Positions 39,862 through 48,435 of a stretch of 64,000 nucleotides of DNA are shown here, in pieces. The stretch comes from an uncultured Alphaproteobacteria bacterium. GTDB taxonomy: Bacteria; Pseudomonadota; Alphaproteobacteria; HIMB59. The notes beneath the pieces were generated by a model that saw only the letters and a program-made list of their open reading frames with translations, was not told where the DNA came from and did no database searches. Position 1 is the first letter of the stretch; each line of letters opens with the position of its first letter. The DNA lies in NCBI GenBank assembly GCA_902575725.1, contig CACGSS010000001.1, positions 148,370 through 212,369 of the forward strand, written 5' to 3'. Position numbers and translations under genes: made by a program.

Positions 39862-40334
39862 AAGAAGGAGATTTAATTCCTGATATTACTTTAAGATCTG
39901 TTTCGGCAGATGGTACAAAAAATTTTGGATTATACGACAATTTCAAATTTAAAAGGGCAATGATAATTTGTGTGCCAGGAGCATTCACTTCAACATGTCA
40001 CATACAACATCTTCCTCCGTTTATTAAAGGTGCAAAAAAGTTGATGTCTGAAAAGCAAATTGATCAAATTTGCTGCATGACCACTAATGATCCTTACGTA
40101 CTTGATTTGTGGAGAAAAGAGTTAGGTGAATCAGAAATTTTATTTTTATCAGATGGAAATAATGAATTTTTATTATCTTCTCAATTAATAAGAAATCATG
40201 AAAAAAGCTTTATGGGTCAAAGACTTATTCGGTCAATTATCATAATAAATAATCTTAAAGTTGAAAAATTAATTTGTGATAATCCAGGCGAGTTAAAAGA
40301 TACAAGCTATGAGGCTATTTTAGATAACATTTAA
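39858..40334 (+). CDS. Peroxiredoxin (Prx5 type)
   Basis: A 158-residue thiol peroxidase. The peroxidatic Cys lies in VPGAFTSTCH, with the conserved Arg near GQRLIRS. It matches the Prx5/redoxin family that detoxifies hydrogen peroxide or alkyl peroxides. It starts with TTG at 39858 overlapping the dapE stop. The 3' end overlaps the convergent glycosyltransferase gene by 15 bases. Confidence 0.88.
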   Translation: MKEGDLIPDITLRSVSADGTKNFGLYDNFKFKRAMIICVPGAFTSTCHIQHLPPFIKGAKKLMSEKQIDQICCMTTNDPYVLDLWRKELGESEILFLSDGNNEFLLSSQLIRNHEKSFMGQRLIRSIIIINNLKVEKLICDNPGELKDTSYEAILDNI

Positions 40335-41369
40335 ATACTCTTTTATTTTTTTATTTGACTCAAAATTATTAGCAAATAAATAACTTTTCCTACTATAACT
40401 TTTATACTTTTTAAAAATATCGATAATTGCTTTGACAAGTTGTTTGGAGTTATTTTCTTTTACAATTATACCATTGTTACCTATTGACTCTGGAGTTCCT
40501 CCACTATTACTGACTATGCAAGGTATTCCATAAGAAGCTGCTTCAACATTGGATATTCCAAAGCCCTCAATACTTTCGGGTGTGGTTATAGTTGGCATTA
40601 TATGAACAGAAGAATTCTTAAAAATTTTTTCACTTGAGACATCGTGGTGTATGAAATCTACCTGCTTTTGTAGTGAGAATTTCAAAACTAAATCCTTTAA
40701 TCTTGATAATTCTGGTCCATCCCCAAGAATGGCATATTTAAGTAAAATTTTATGTTCATTTCTTAGTATAGACATTGCTTCAAATACTAAATGGTGCCCC
40801 TTTCTGTATTCTAGCCTGGCTACAGTACATAAATCATATTTTTTCTTATTATTTTTATTTTCAGAAATTTTTTTTATAAAAGCTGGATATATTATTTTAT
40901 GATTAAATTTTTTTAAATTTTTAAAATTTTTAAATGTTTTATTTTTAGTAAATTGAGAATTATAAATTATTAAATCTGCTTTATTTAAAGAATTTACTAC
41001 TCTCTGTTTATCACTTAATTTTAATATTTCATTTCCATGAACTAAACAAATTTTTTTAGTATCTTTAGTATGATCAAATAGTTCTAATGATTTCCAACTG
41101 TCAAAGAAAATAATATCAATTTTATTTTTGTTTAAAAAATTCTGAGCAAAACTTGATTTAATTCTTTTTCTAAGAAACTTGATTTGATCAAATCTGTGAA
41201 TATCAAACTTACATTTATTGTCAAATTCTGAAGAAAACAGTTTAGACCCATCAGAGAGAACTGTTACTTTATTTCGCGTGCTAAATGCATGATTAGCTAT
41301 ATTTGTCATTACAGACTCGATGCCACCTACTTTTGGAGCAAAACATTGTGTGTAAATAAGAATGTTAAT
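40320..41369 (-). CDS. Glycosyltransferase family 4, apparent ATT start
   Basis: A 349-residue GT-B enzyme if started at ATT 41369: MNILIYTQCFAPKVGGIESV. This restores the N-terminal strand and GGIE loop expected in GT4. AAGGAG at 41377-41382 sits seven bases before it, and the ATT overlaps the truA stop. The first ATG (41309, MTNIANHAF) would lack that essential element. The C-terminal nucleotide-sugar domain has EGFGISNVEAASYGIPCI and GGTPESIGNNG. The sugar and acceptor are unknown; envelope polysaccharide or lipid glycosylation is likely. Confidence 0.82.
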   Translation of the reverse strand: MNILIYTQCFAPKVGGIESVMTNIANHAFSTRNKVTVLSDGSKLFSSEFDNKCKFDIHRFDQIKFLRKRIKSSFAQNFLNKNKIDIIFFDSWKSLELFDHTKDTKKICLVHGNEILKLSDKQRVVNSLNKADLIIYNSQFTKNKTFKNFKNLKKFNHKIIYPAFIKKISENKNNKKKYDLCTVARLEYRKGHHLVFEAMSILRNEHKILLKYAILGDGPELSRLKDLVLKFSLQKQVDFIHHDVSSEKIFKNSSVHIMPTITTPESIEGFGISNVEAASYGIPCIVSNSGGTPESIGNNGIIVKENNSKQLVKAIIDIFKKYKSYSRKSYLFANNFESNKKIKEYLNVI

Positions 41370-42102
41370 AAGATATCTCCTTTAAAATCAATCCTTTTGA
41401 AGGGACTGTTGGTCCTGCTTGCCTTCTATCTTTAGTTTCAATTAATTCACTTATCCAATTGATATTTTTATTTTTTAATCCAACTTCCAATAAAGATCCA
41501 ACCATTATTCTTATCTGTTGATAAAGAAAGGACTGCGCTTTAAATACAAAAATGATTTTGTTACCTTTAACATCAATTGATGCTTCTTTGATAGTTCTAA
41601 GTGGTTTGTTTGCTTGACATCCTTGTGCTCTAAACGAAGAAAAATCATGTTTACCAAGCAACAACTTAACTGCATCTTGCATAGCCCCTAAATCTAAAGG
41701 TTGACGAATGTGTATACTGAAGTCGTCCTCTATAACTGATGGGGCTAGACTATTAAAAACTTGGTAATTGTAAATTTTGTATTTTGCAGTGAAACGAGCA
41801 TTAAATTCATCATCAACATTTTCAACTTTGGTAACTCTAATCTTTTCGGTTCCAAGGTGAAAATTAATTCCATTTAGAATTTGATAGTCATCAAATTTTT
41901 TTTCTAAATCAAAATTAGCACATTGTCCAATAGCGTGAACACCTGCATCAGTTCTTCCAGCACCTTGAATAGTTTTTTTTTCACCAGAGAATTTAAATAT
42001 GGCTTTTTCAATTTCACCTTGCACAGTTTTCTCATTTTTTTGATATTGCCAACCACAATAAGGTAAACCATGATATTCAATTGTAAGTTTTATATTAGTC
42101 AT
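41365..42102 (-). CDS. truA: tRNA pseudouridine(38-40) synthase
   Basis: A 245-residue synthase started at ATG 42102 (MTNIKLTIEYHGLPYCGWQ), the usual family start. The catalytic Asp is in GAGRTDAGVHAIGQ. DFSSFRAQGC and SFLYQQIRIMVG are conserved. It modifies the anticodon arm of many tRNAs. It overlaps fmt by eight bases and is followed by a glycosyltransferase. Confidence 0.95.
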   Translation of the reverse strand: MTNIKLTIEYHGLPYCGWQYQKNEKTVQGEIEKAIFKFSGEKKTIQGAGRTDAGVHAIGQCANFDLEKKFDDYQILNGINFHLGTEKIRVTKVENVDDEFNARFTAKYKIYNYQVFNSLAPSVIEDDFSIHIRQPLDLGAMQDAVKLLLGKHDFSSFRAQGCQANKPLRTIKEASIDVKGNKIIFVFKAQSFLYQQIRIMVGSLLEVGLKNKNINWISELIETKDRRQAGPTVPSKGLILKEISY

Positions 42103-43024
42103 TATCGATAATTGCATTTAATTGAAATAGATTATTTCCTAAAACAAATTCTTTAATGTTTAATGGTTTCTTACCTTCAGCTTGAATTTCTAAAATATCT
42201 AAACTATTATTTTTACATGCAATAGTTAGAGGTAGATTTATTATCTTACCCTCTTCATCTTGTAAGTTAGAAGTTTTTGCTTTTAAAATTTTAAATCTCT
42301 GACCCTTATGTTTAAACCACATTGCTGGAGATGGGTAAAACGCTCTTACTTTTTTTTCAATTATACTTGCAGATAATCCCCAATCTACTTGTGTTTCAAA
42401 TTTATCTATTTTTTTTGCATATGTAGACTGTGAATGGTCTTGTTCTTTTAATTGAATTTGACCTAAAAAATATTTTTTTAAAGTGTTATATAATAATGAG
42501 CAAGAATCATGACTAATTTGATCAATTAATTGCTTTCCATCAGTTAATTCATTAATTTCTATATTCTCCTGGGCTAAAATTGGACCTTCATCAATTTTAT
42601 CGTTCATTTTGATAATACTAATACCTGTCTCTTTGTCATTATTTTCAATAGCTCTTTGAACAGGTGCTGCTCCTCTCCATCTTGGTAGAAGTGATGCGTG
42701 TATATTAATAAAACCATTTAAAGGAGTGTTTAACCAATTTAGTGGAACTATTTTTCCATAAGCAAAAAGTATCGCTACATCAGGCTTTAATGATTGAAAT
42801 TCTTTCAAAGATGTATCATCAAGTATTTTGGGATTAAAAACAGGTAGAAGTTGACTTTCTGCCCATTGTTGAACTGGTGTATTATATTTTTTTTGTCCTC
42901 TAAATTTTTTTTTTGGCTCTTGTGTATAAATCCCTACTACATCATATCCCCCAAGATAAAGGGTCTTTAAAGGTGGAAGAGAAAATTCTGGGGAGCCAAA
43001 ATAAACTACACGTTGTTTTTTCAT
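42095..43024 (-). CDS. fmt: Methionyl-tRNA formyltransferase
   Basis: A 309-residue enzyme that formylates initiator Met-tRNA. Conserved features: FGSPEFSLPPLK, FINIHASLLPRWRGAAPVQ with the catalytic Asn-His, and GISIIKMNDKIDEGPIL. The C-terminal OB-like domain ends the protein. It abuts def with no gap (43024/43025), the standard def-fmt pair. Confidence 0.96.
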   Translation of the reverse strand: MKKQRVVYFGSPEFSLPPLKTLYLGGYDVVGIYTQEPKKKFRGQKKYNTPVQQWAESQLLPVFNPKILDDTSLKEFQSLKPDVAILFAYGKIVPLNWLNTPLNGFINIHASLLPRWRGAAPVQRAIENNDKETGISIIKMNDKIDEGPILAQENIEINELTDGKQLIDQISHDSCSLLYNTLKKYFLGQIQLKEQDHSQSTYAKKIDKFETQVDWGLSASIIEKKVRAFYPSPAMWFKHKGQRFKILKAKTSNLQDEEGKIINLPLTIACKNNSLDILEIQAEGKKPLNIKEFVLGNNLFQLNAIIDND

Positions 43025-43537
43025 TCAAATTATTTCTTTTTCTTTTTTATACTTTCTCATCTTTCTAATAATCACGTCTCTTTTTAAACGACTTAAATGG
43101 TCAACGAATAAAATACCGTTTAAGTGATCCAATTCATGTTGTATTATCCTCGACTCAAATCCTGTAAATGTAGAGGTTTTTTTTGAGTTGTCTTCATCAA
43201 GATACTCTAACTTAATTTTTTCAGGACGGTCTATTTCAGCAAAATGTTCTGGGAAAGATAAACAACCCTCTTCATATGGCACTTTATTTTCATGTAATGA
43301 TAAAATTTTAGGATTTATCATTGTGATAGGTTTTTTTTCTTCATCTTTAGAACCTGCATCAAGAACAAATATGCGAATATTTAAACCTATCTGTGGAGCA
43401 GCTAAACCAACTCCATTTGCAAGATACATAATCTCATACATTTGTTTTATAAGTTCTCTATGATGATTGTCTACCTGAGGTATAGATATACTCTCTTTTT
43501 TTAATATGGGATCTGGTGCATAAATAAGCTTCAACAT
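43025..43537 (-). CDS. def: Peptide deformylase
   Basis: A 170-residue metalloenzyme. The three motifs are visible: GVGLAAPQIG, EEGCLSFPE (metal Cys) and QHELDHLNG (HExxH). It removes the formyl group from new proteins. First of the def-fmt-truA operon. A 71-base gap separates it from recR, which is upstream on the same strand. Confidence 0.96.
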   Translation of the reverse strand: MLKLIYAPDPILKKESISIPQVDNHHRELIKQMYEIMYLANGVGLAAPQIGLNIRIFVLDAGSKDEEKKPITMINPKILSLHENKVPYEEGCLSFPEHFAEIDRPEKIKLEYLDEDNSKKTSTFTGFESRIIQHELDHLNGILFVDHLSRLKRDVIIRKMRKYKKEKEII

Positions 43538-43608
43538 AGAATTTAATATAGTTTATACAGTTATCAGAGACAATAAATCAAACTTTTAGAGTGTTACTTC
43601 TGTTTAAA

Positions 43609-44205
43609 TTAGCTTAAGTTTTTACGCGACTCTAAAGCTGCCCCTAATGTGTTATCATCTAGATAATGAATTTCGCTTCCTACAGGAACACCGTATGCGA
43701 GTTGCGTAATTTTAATATTTTGATTTTCTAGTTTATCCTTTATTACTAAAGCTGTAGTTTGTCCCTCAATTGTTGCACTCAATGCTAGAATAATTTCTTG
43801 TACTTGATTGTTTATAATTCTTTCTTTGAGTTTATTTAAATTTAAATCCTGTTCTGTAAAATTTTTTGAGGCTGATAAAAGCCCACCAATAACATGATAA
43901 AGACCTTTATGATATCCAGATCTTTCAAATGCCCATACATCAGCCATATCTTCAACAATGCATATTGTAGTTTTTGATCTATTTTCTGAAGAACAAATTT
44001 TACATGGAACAATAACATCTAATATTCCACAATTAGAACATTTTTTTACCACAGAAGCCGTTTCCTTTATACTTTCTCCTAAAGGTAACATTAATTCATT
44101 TTTATTTTTTATCAAATATAAGGCTATTCTCTGCGCAGAGCGTTGGCCAACACCAGGTAACCTAGAAATTAAATTAATAAATTTTTGAAGTTCGTCCTGT
44201 GACAA
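43609..44205 (-). CDS. recR: Recombination protein RecR
   Basis: A 198-residue RecFOR pathway protein. The N-terminal helix-hairpin-helix (LPGVGQRSAQRIALYL) is followed by a zinc finger CSNCGILDVIVPCKICSS and a Toprim domain (ICIVEDMADVWAFERSG). It begins one base after ybaB. Confidence 0.95.
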   Translation of the reverse strand: MSQDELQKFINLISRLPGVGQRSAQRIALYLIKNKNELMLPLGESIKETASVVKKCSNCGILDVIVPCKICSSENRSKTTICIVEDMADVWAFERSGYHKGLYHVIGGLLSASKNFTEQDLNLNKLKERIINNQVQEIILALSATIEGQTTALVIKDKLENQNIKITQLAYGVPVGSEIHYLDDNTLGAALESRKNLS

Positions 44206-44206
44206 T

Positions 44207-44542
44207 TTAAAAAGGCATCTTCATTCCTGGAGGCAATGGTAACCCACCAGTTATTTTTTTCATTTCTTCAGCTGACATTTCCTCGACTTTTTCTTTAGCT
44301 TGATTGAGTGCAGCTTTGATTAAATCCTCCAATACCTCTTTTTCATTAGAAGACAACAGTGATGGATCTATATCAATTGATTGAACAATTTGTTTACCAT
44401 TCATTATAACTTTAACCATTCCTCCTCCTGATTCAGCTTCAACGGTTTTATTCTCAAGCTCCTTTTGCATTTCTTGTATTTTGGCTTGCATTTCTTGTAC
44501 TTTTTTCATCATACCGCCCATATTACCCATCATTTCCATCAC
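44207..44542 (-). CDS. ybaB: Nucleoid-associated protein YbaB/EbfC
   Basis: A 111-residue DNA-binding protein with a Met- and Gly-rich start (MMEMMGNMGGMM), a coiled coil (VQEMQAKIQEMQKELENK) and the conserved SGGGMVKVIMNGK core. It lies in the usual dnaX-ybaB-recR order and overlaps dnaX by 20 bases. Confidence 0.95.
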   Translation of the reverse strand: MMEMMGNMGGMMKKVQEMQAKIQEMQKELENKTVEAESGGGMVKVIMNGKQIVQSIDIDPSLLSSNEKEVLEDLIKAALNQAKEKVEEMSAEEMKKITGGLPLPPGMKMPF

Positions 44543-46127
44543 CTCTTTCTAATTCTTCAATATCTATAATCTTTGCATTAGGAAATTTAGCAAGAACTTT
44601 TTTAAATTCATCAGTTTTCATCTCCTGATCAATTAATTCTTTTTTATAGAGAGACTTAATTGTCTCTAAAGTTGTTATTTGTGTTTTAAGTTTCATTTCG
44701 ATTTTGTAATCATTTTCCAAATTTTTGTATAATTCTTCGCTTCCGTTGAAATTTTTGTCAGACACATTTAATCGTAATATTTTATTTTTCTCTGAAAAAT
44801 CAATTATTTCAACATTTTCAATAATAATTCCTGCCATAAGAGGTGAGAAATTTTTTCCATAAAATTGAAAAAATTTCTGATGAATATCAATTTTTTCTTT
44901 TAGAGAAATTGGTGATACTTGTTCAACTTTGTTTTGAATTACATGATCAATATTAGGAGAGGATTGAATTATTTTTTGATTTATTTCAGACTTTTTTTTT
45001 TCAACTAAGTCTGTTGATTGATTGTCATTTAACAAGAAAGCACACCTAAGCATTACCATTTCTAAAGTTATATGTGGTTGAGATGAAATTTTAATTTCAT
45101 CATAGCCTTTCATCAAACTTTGCCAAAAAATATTTAACTTGCCACTATCAAATTGAATAACATAGGATGCAAAATTTTTATCTTCATCATTTAAAAATTC
45201 ATCCTTAATAAGATCTTGGTTGATTTTTAATTTGCATGACCAATTTATTATATTCATCATATCTTCAATAATTTTAGAGGTCTCTGAACCTCTTTGATAC
45301 ATATCGTCAAGTATAGAAATTAGCTTTGACAAATTATTATCAAATATACATTTTGATAATTCATATAAATCACCTTGCCTTGCAAAACCTAGCATGTTGA
45401 CAATTTCTTCAACTTGAATTTCTTTTTGTGATTTAAATATATTAGCTTGATCTAATATACTTAAGGAGTCCCTTACTGAACCATCACTAGCTTTAACTAT
45501 TAAATTTAATGCTTCATTAGAAATTGTTATGTGCTCTTTTTTAGCAATGTTTTTTAGAAAATCGGATAGAGTCTTCTTCTCAACTCGTCTTAAGTCGAAC
45601 CTTTGACATCTTGAGAGAATGGTAATAGGCACTTTAGAAATCTCAGTTGTTGCAAATATAAATTTTGAGTGAGGGGGCGGCTCTTCCAAAGTTTTAAGAA
45701 GAGCATTAAATGCACTTTTCGATAGCATATGCACCTCATCGACTATATAAACTTTATATTTTCCTAAAACAGGATTATATTTTACATTTTCTATAATCTC
45801 TCTAGCGTTTTCAACGCTTGTATTTGATGCAGCGTCAATTTCTATAACATCTGGGTGTCTATCTTCAGTGATGGCTTTTGCTTGTTCACAATTGATTAAA
45901 TCAGGATTATTATCTTTATCAAAAACTGAACAGTTCAACATTTTTGCAACAATTCTTGCTGTTGTTGTTTTGCCTACTCCACGTATACCTGTAAAAATAT
46001 ATGCATTAGGAATTTTATTTTGCTCAATTGATTTTTGAATAGTTTCAACTAAATACTCTTGACCAATTAGATCTTGGAAATTTAAAGGTCTATATTTTAA
46101 TGCAAGAATATTCGATTGATGTTTCAT
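44523..46127 (-). CDS. dnaX: DNA polymerase III subunit gamma/tau
   Basis: A 534-residue clamp-loader ATPase. Walker A GIRGVGKTTTARIVA, the DEVH box in YIVDEVHMLSKSAF and sensor I in IFATTE are present. The zinc-module cysteines of E. coli DnaX are mostly missing (only two Cys remain in that stretch), as in other Alphaproteobacteria. The tau C-terminal part is short and divergent. I see no clear programmed frameshift site for a gamma form. Confidence 0.94.
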   Translation of the reverse strand: MKHQSNILALKYRPLNFQDLIGQEYLVETIQKSIEQNKIPNAYIFTGIRGVGKTTTARIVAKMLNCSVFDKDNNPDLINCEQAKAITEDRHPDVIEIDAASNTSVENAREIIENVKYNPVLGKYKVYIVDEVHMLSKSAFNALLKTLEEPPPHSKFIFATTEISKVPITILSRCQRFDLRRVEKKTLSDFLKNIAKKEHITISNEALNLIVKASDGSVRDSLSILDQANIFKSQKEIQVEEIVNMLGFARQGDLYELSKCIFDNNLSKLISILDDMYQRGSETSKIIEDMMNIINWSCKLKINQDLIKDEFLNDEDKNFASYVIQFDSGKLNIFWQSLMKGYDEIKISSQPHITLEMVMLRCAFLLNDNQSTDLVEKKKSEINQKIIQSSPNIDHVIQNKVEQVSPISLKEKIDIHQKFFQFYGKNFSPLMAGIIIENVEIIDFSEKNKILRLNVSDKNFNGSEELYKNLENDYKIEMKLKTQITTLETIKSLYKKELIDQEMKTDEFKKVLAKFPNAKIIDIEELERGDGNDG

Positions 46128-46140
46128 AATTTAGTCAAAG

Positions 46141-46228
46141 GAGAATTACACGACCCAATCCCTTATGTTACGGCTGCTTTCTTTCGAACCTGACCGGATT
46201 GGCATAAAAAATTGCCCATGTAATTCTC
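46141..46228 (-). ncRNA. ffs: 4.5S signal recognition particle RNA
   Basis: On the minus strand the conserved SRP domain IV is evident: GGTCAGGTTCGAAAGAAAGC followed by AGCCGTAAC, with an apical tetraloop and the asymmetric loop. The ends pair over 10 bp (GAGAATTACA with TGTAATTCTC), giving an 88-base hairpin RNA. It lies just upstream of dnaX, a common location. It binds Ffh for co-translational targeting. Confidence 0.95.
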
Positions 46229-46265
46229 AAATTATCTTATAACAGTATTAAATAGAAATATGAAG

Positions 46266-47105
46266 TTATTGTCTTACTCTATATGGAGATTTTTCAAAAA
46301 CTCCTAATTTTCTAACCTTTGAACAATAATGATACATATCGTCAAGGGCAAATTTAGTGTTTTGCTGTTCAGGATGTCCTTCAATTTCACAATAAAATTG
46401 TGTAATTACGAAATCTGCTCCATAATTATAACTTTCGAGTTTGATCATATTAACATTATTAGTTGCAAATCCCCCCATTACTTTAAATAAAGATCCTGGT
46501 GTATTTTTAACTGAAAATAAAAAGGATGATATGTATGTTTTAGTTTCATCAAATTCTAAATTTTCATTTTTAGACATTATATAAAATCTTGTAATGTTGT
46601 TAACAGAGTTTGAGAAATTATCATCAATAACTTTTAAGCCATAGATTTTTCCCGCCAAACTTGAAGCAATAGCAGCTGTATCTATTATTTTCTCATCTTG
46701 GATTTTTTTTGCTGAACCTGCTGTATCAGCTCCGATCAAAATATCTAAATCTAATTTTTGAATTTTTTCACTACATTGTGCTAAGGCCTGTTCATGACTG
46801 ATAATACTTTTGATATTTTCAATTTTACTGTCTGGATGAATTAAAAGCTTGTGTTCAACTTTTTGAAAGTGTTCAAAATTAATATGCAAATTAGATTTTG
46901 GTATCAATCGATGAATATCAGCTACTCTGCCAGCAGCAGAGTTCTCAATGGGAATCATTGCATAATCAACATTTCCAATCTCAGCCTCGTTTAAAGCAAT
47001 CTCAAATGTTTTACAGGGTAACGGTTCTGCCCTAGGAAAGAACTCTTGCACTGCAAGATGACTATATGCTCCCTCGACTCCTTGAAAAGATATTTTTTTA
47101 TTCAT
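46266..47105 (-). CDS. pheA: Prephenate dehydratase
   Basis: A 279-residue mono-functional enzyme. The catalytic domain has FQGVEGAYSHLA and the catalytic TRF motif in NNITRFYIM. The ACT regulatory domain follows from about residue 190 (TPGSLFKVMGGFATNNVNMI, ESYNYGADFVITQFY). It makes phenylpyruvate for phenylalanine, probably with feedback inhibition by Phe. It overlaps kdsB by four bases. Confidence 0.95.
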   Translation of the reverse strand: MNKKISFQGVEGAYSHLAVQEFFPRAEPLPCKTFEIALNEAEIGNVDYAMIPIENSAAGRVADIHRLIPKSNLHINFEHFQKVEHKLLIHPDSKIENIKSIISHEQALAQCSEKIQKLDLDILIGADTAGSAKKIQDEKIIDTAAIASSLAGKIYGLKVIDDNFSNSVNNITRFYIMSKNENLEFDETKTYISSFLFSVKNTPGSLFKVMGGFATNNVNMIKLESYNYGADFVITQFYCEIEGHPEQQNTKFALDDMYHYCSKVRKLGVFEKSPYRVRQ

Positions 47106-47818
47106 TTTTTATAAATTAATCGATTTACTCTATCTAAATCTTCTTGTGTATCAACTCCCAAAATCTCTTCTTTAATTATTGAAATTCCAATTTTATCTAT
47201 TTCAATAATACGAAGTTGTTCGAGTTTCTCACTAAGCTCTCTTTTAGTAGGTGGTAAAGAGATAAAATTTGACAAAAAATCTTTATGATACCCATAGATA
47301 CCAATGTGATGAAAAATATTCTTATTAACTATTTGTTTATCATTTAATTTTCTTGAAAAATCTAAAGCACAATTATTTTCATCAATTAAGACTTTCACTT
47401 TAGAACTATTATAAGCTTCATTTAAGTTTACGAATGGACACGCTAAAGTGCTCATTTGAAATTTTAGAAGTCTCTCTTTTAATACATTAATGTGGTTATC
47501 TTTAATAAATGGCATGTCTCCTTGGACATTAATTACGTATTTAAAATTTATTGTATCCTCAAGTTTTTTTAATGCTTCTCCAATACGGTCACTTCCTGAT
47601 GGATGATTAGGATCTGTCATAACGTGCTTGAGATCCATTTTATCACAATAATCTTTTACCTCTTGATCACATATAGCTAAAATTACATTTTCTGTAAAAT
47701 CTATTACACGATTATAAACGTGATGCAGCATTGGTAACTCACCAATTTTTGCAAATGGCTTATTTGGAAATCTAGATGCCTTTAATCTTATTGGTATTAT
47801 AACTAGCGTATCATTCAT
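47102..47818 (-). CDS. kdsB: 3-deoxy-manno-octulosonate cytidylyltransferase
   Basis: A 238-residue CMP-KDO synthetase: IPIRLKASRFPNKPFAKI (CTP loop), ICDQEVKDYCDKM, HPSGSDRIGEAL and YVINVQGDMPFI. It activates KDO for lipopolysaccharide inner core, so this cell probably makes LPS. It is divergent from the cytochrome c gene, the usual alphaproteobacterial pair. Confidence 0.95.
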   Translation of the reverse strand: MNDTLVIIPIRLKASRFPNKPFAKIGELPMLHHVYNRVIDFTENVILAICDQEVKDYCDKMDLKHVMTDPNHPSGSDRIGEALKKLEDTINFKYVINVQGDMPFIKDNHINVLKERLLKFQMSTLACPFVNLNEAYNSSKVKVLIDENNCALDFSRKLNDKQIVNKNIFHHIGIYGYHKDFLSNFISLPPTKRELSEKLEQLRIIEIDKIGISIIKEEILGVDTQEDLDRVNRLIYKK

Positions 47819-47878
47819 TAATGCGACAAAAATCCGTTTTTAGTGGTATATTTTTAAACATAGACTTCTCTTTTTAAT

Positions 47879-48397
47879 ATGGAAACTAATAAAATTCTAG
47901 GTGCAATAATACTTGCCTTACTTCTTGCTGCTGTATTCTCAAAAGTTGCTGATATGGCGATACACCCCGAGTTTCCAGATGAACTTGCATACAAAATTGA
48001 AATACCTGAAGGTGGTGTTACAACCTCTGTAAGTGAAGATGTGGATATTTTTGCTGTTTTACCAGACATTACACCTATGCTGGCATCAGCTAGTATGGAA
48101 AATGGTGAAAAGATTTTTAAAAAATGTGCATCTTGCCATACTCATGTTAAAGGCGGTGAAAATAAAACTGGTCCTGCGATGTGGGGTATAGTCAATAGAG
48201 AAAAAGGATCAGCAGAGGGCTTCGCATATTCCGGAGCACTTGCAGCATTTGGTGGCGATTGGAGTGTAGAAGAGCTCAACAAATTCTTATTAAAACCAAA
48301 AAAGTATATTACTGGCACAAAAATGAACTACAACGGTATTAAAAAAGACCAAGATAGGGCTGATTTAATAAAGTGGTTAAATTCTCTTAGCGATTAA
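47879..48397 (+). CDS. Membrane-anchored class I cytochrome c (CycM-like)
   Basis: A 172-residue protein. One N-terminal helix (residues ~6-28, LGAIILALLLAAVFSKVAD) serves as uncleaved anchor. After a linker comes a cytochrome c domain with haem motif CASCHTH near residue 80 and the axial Met in GTKMNYNGI. It likely carries electrons between the bc1 complex and an aa3 oxidase. It lies beside kdsB and pheA, as in related genomes. Confidence 0.92.
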   Translation: METNKILGAIILALLLAAVFSKVADMAIHPEFPDELAYKIEIPEGGVTTSVSEDVDIFAVLPDITPMLASASMENGEKIFKKCASCHTHVKGGENKTGPAMWGIVNREKGSAEGFAYSGALAAFGGDWSVEELNKFLLKPKKYITGTKMNYNGIKKDQDRADLIKWLNSLSD

Positions 48398-48435
48398 AGT
48401 TTAATTAATTATTTTTTAGAATAACATAATTATTG

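Noticed and set aside
44523..46127. Programmed frameshift in dnaX
   Set aside because: No convincing A-run slippery site followed by a hairpin and early stop; the full tau frame is uninterrupted.
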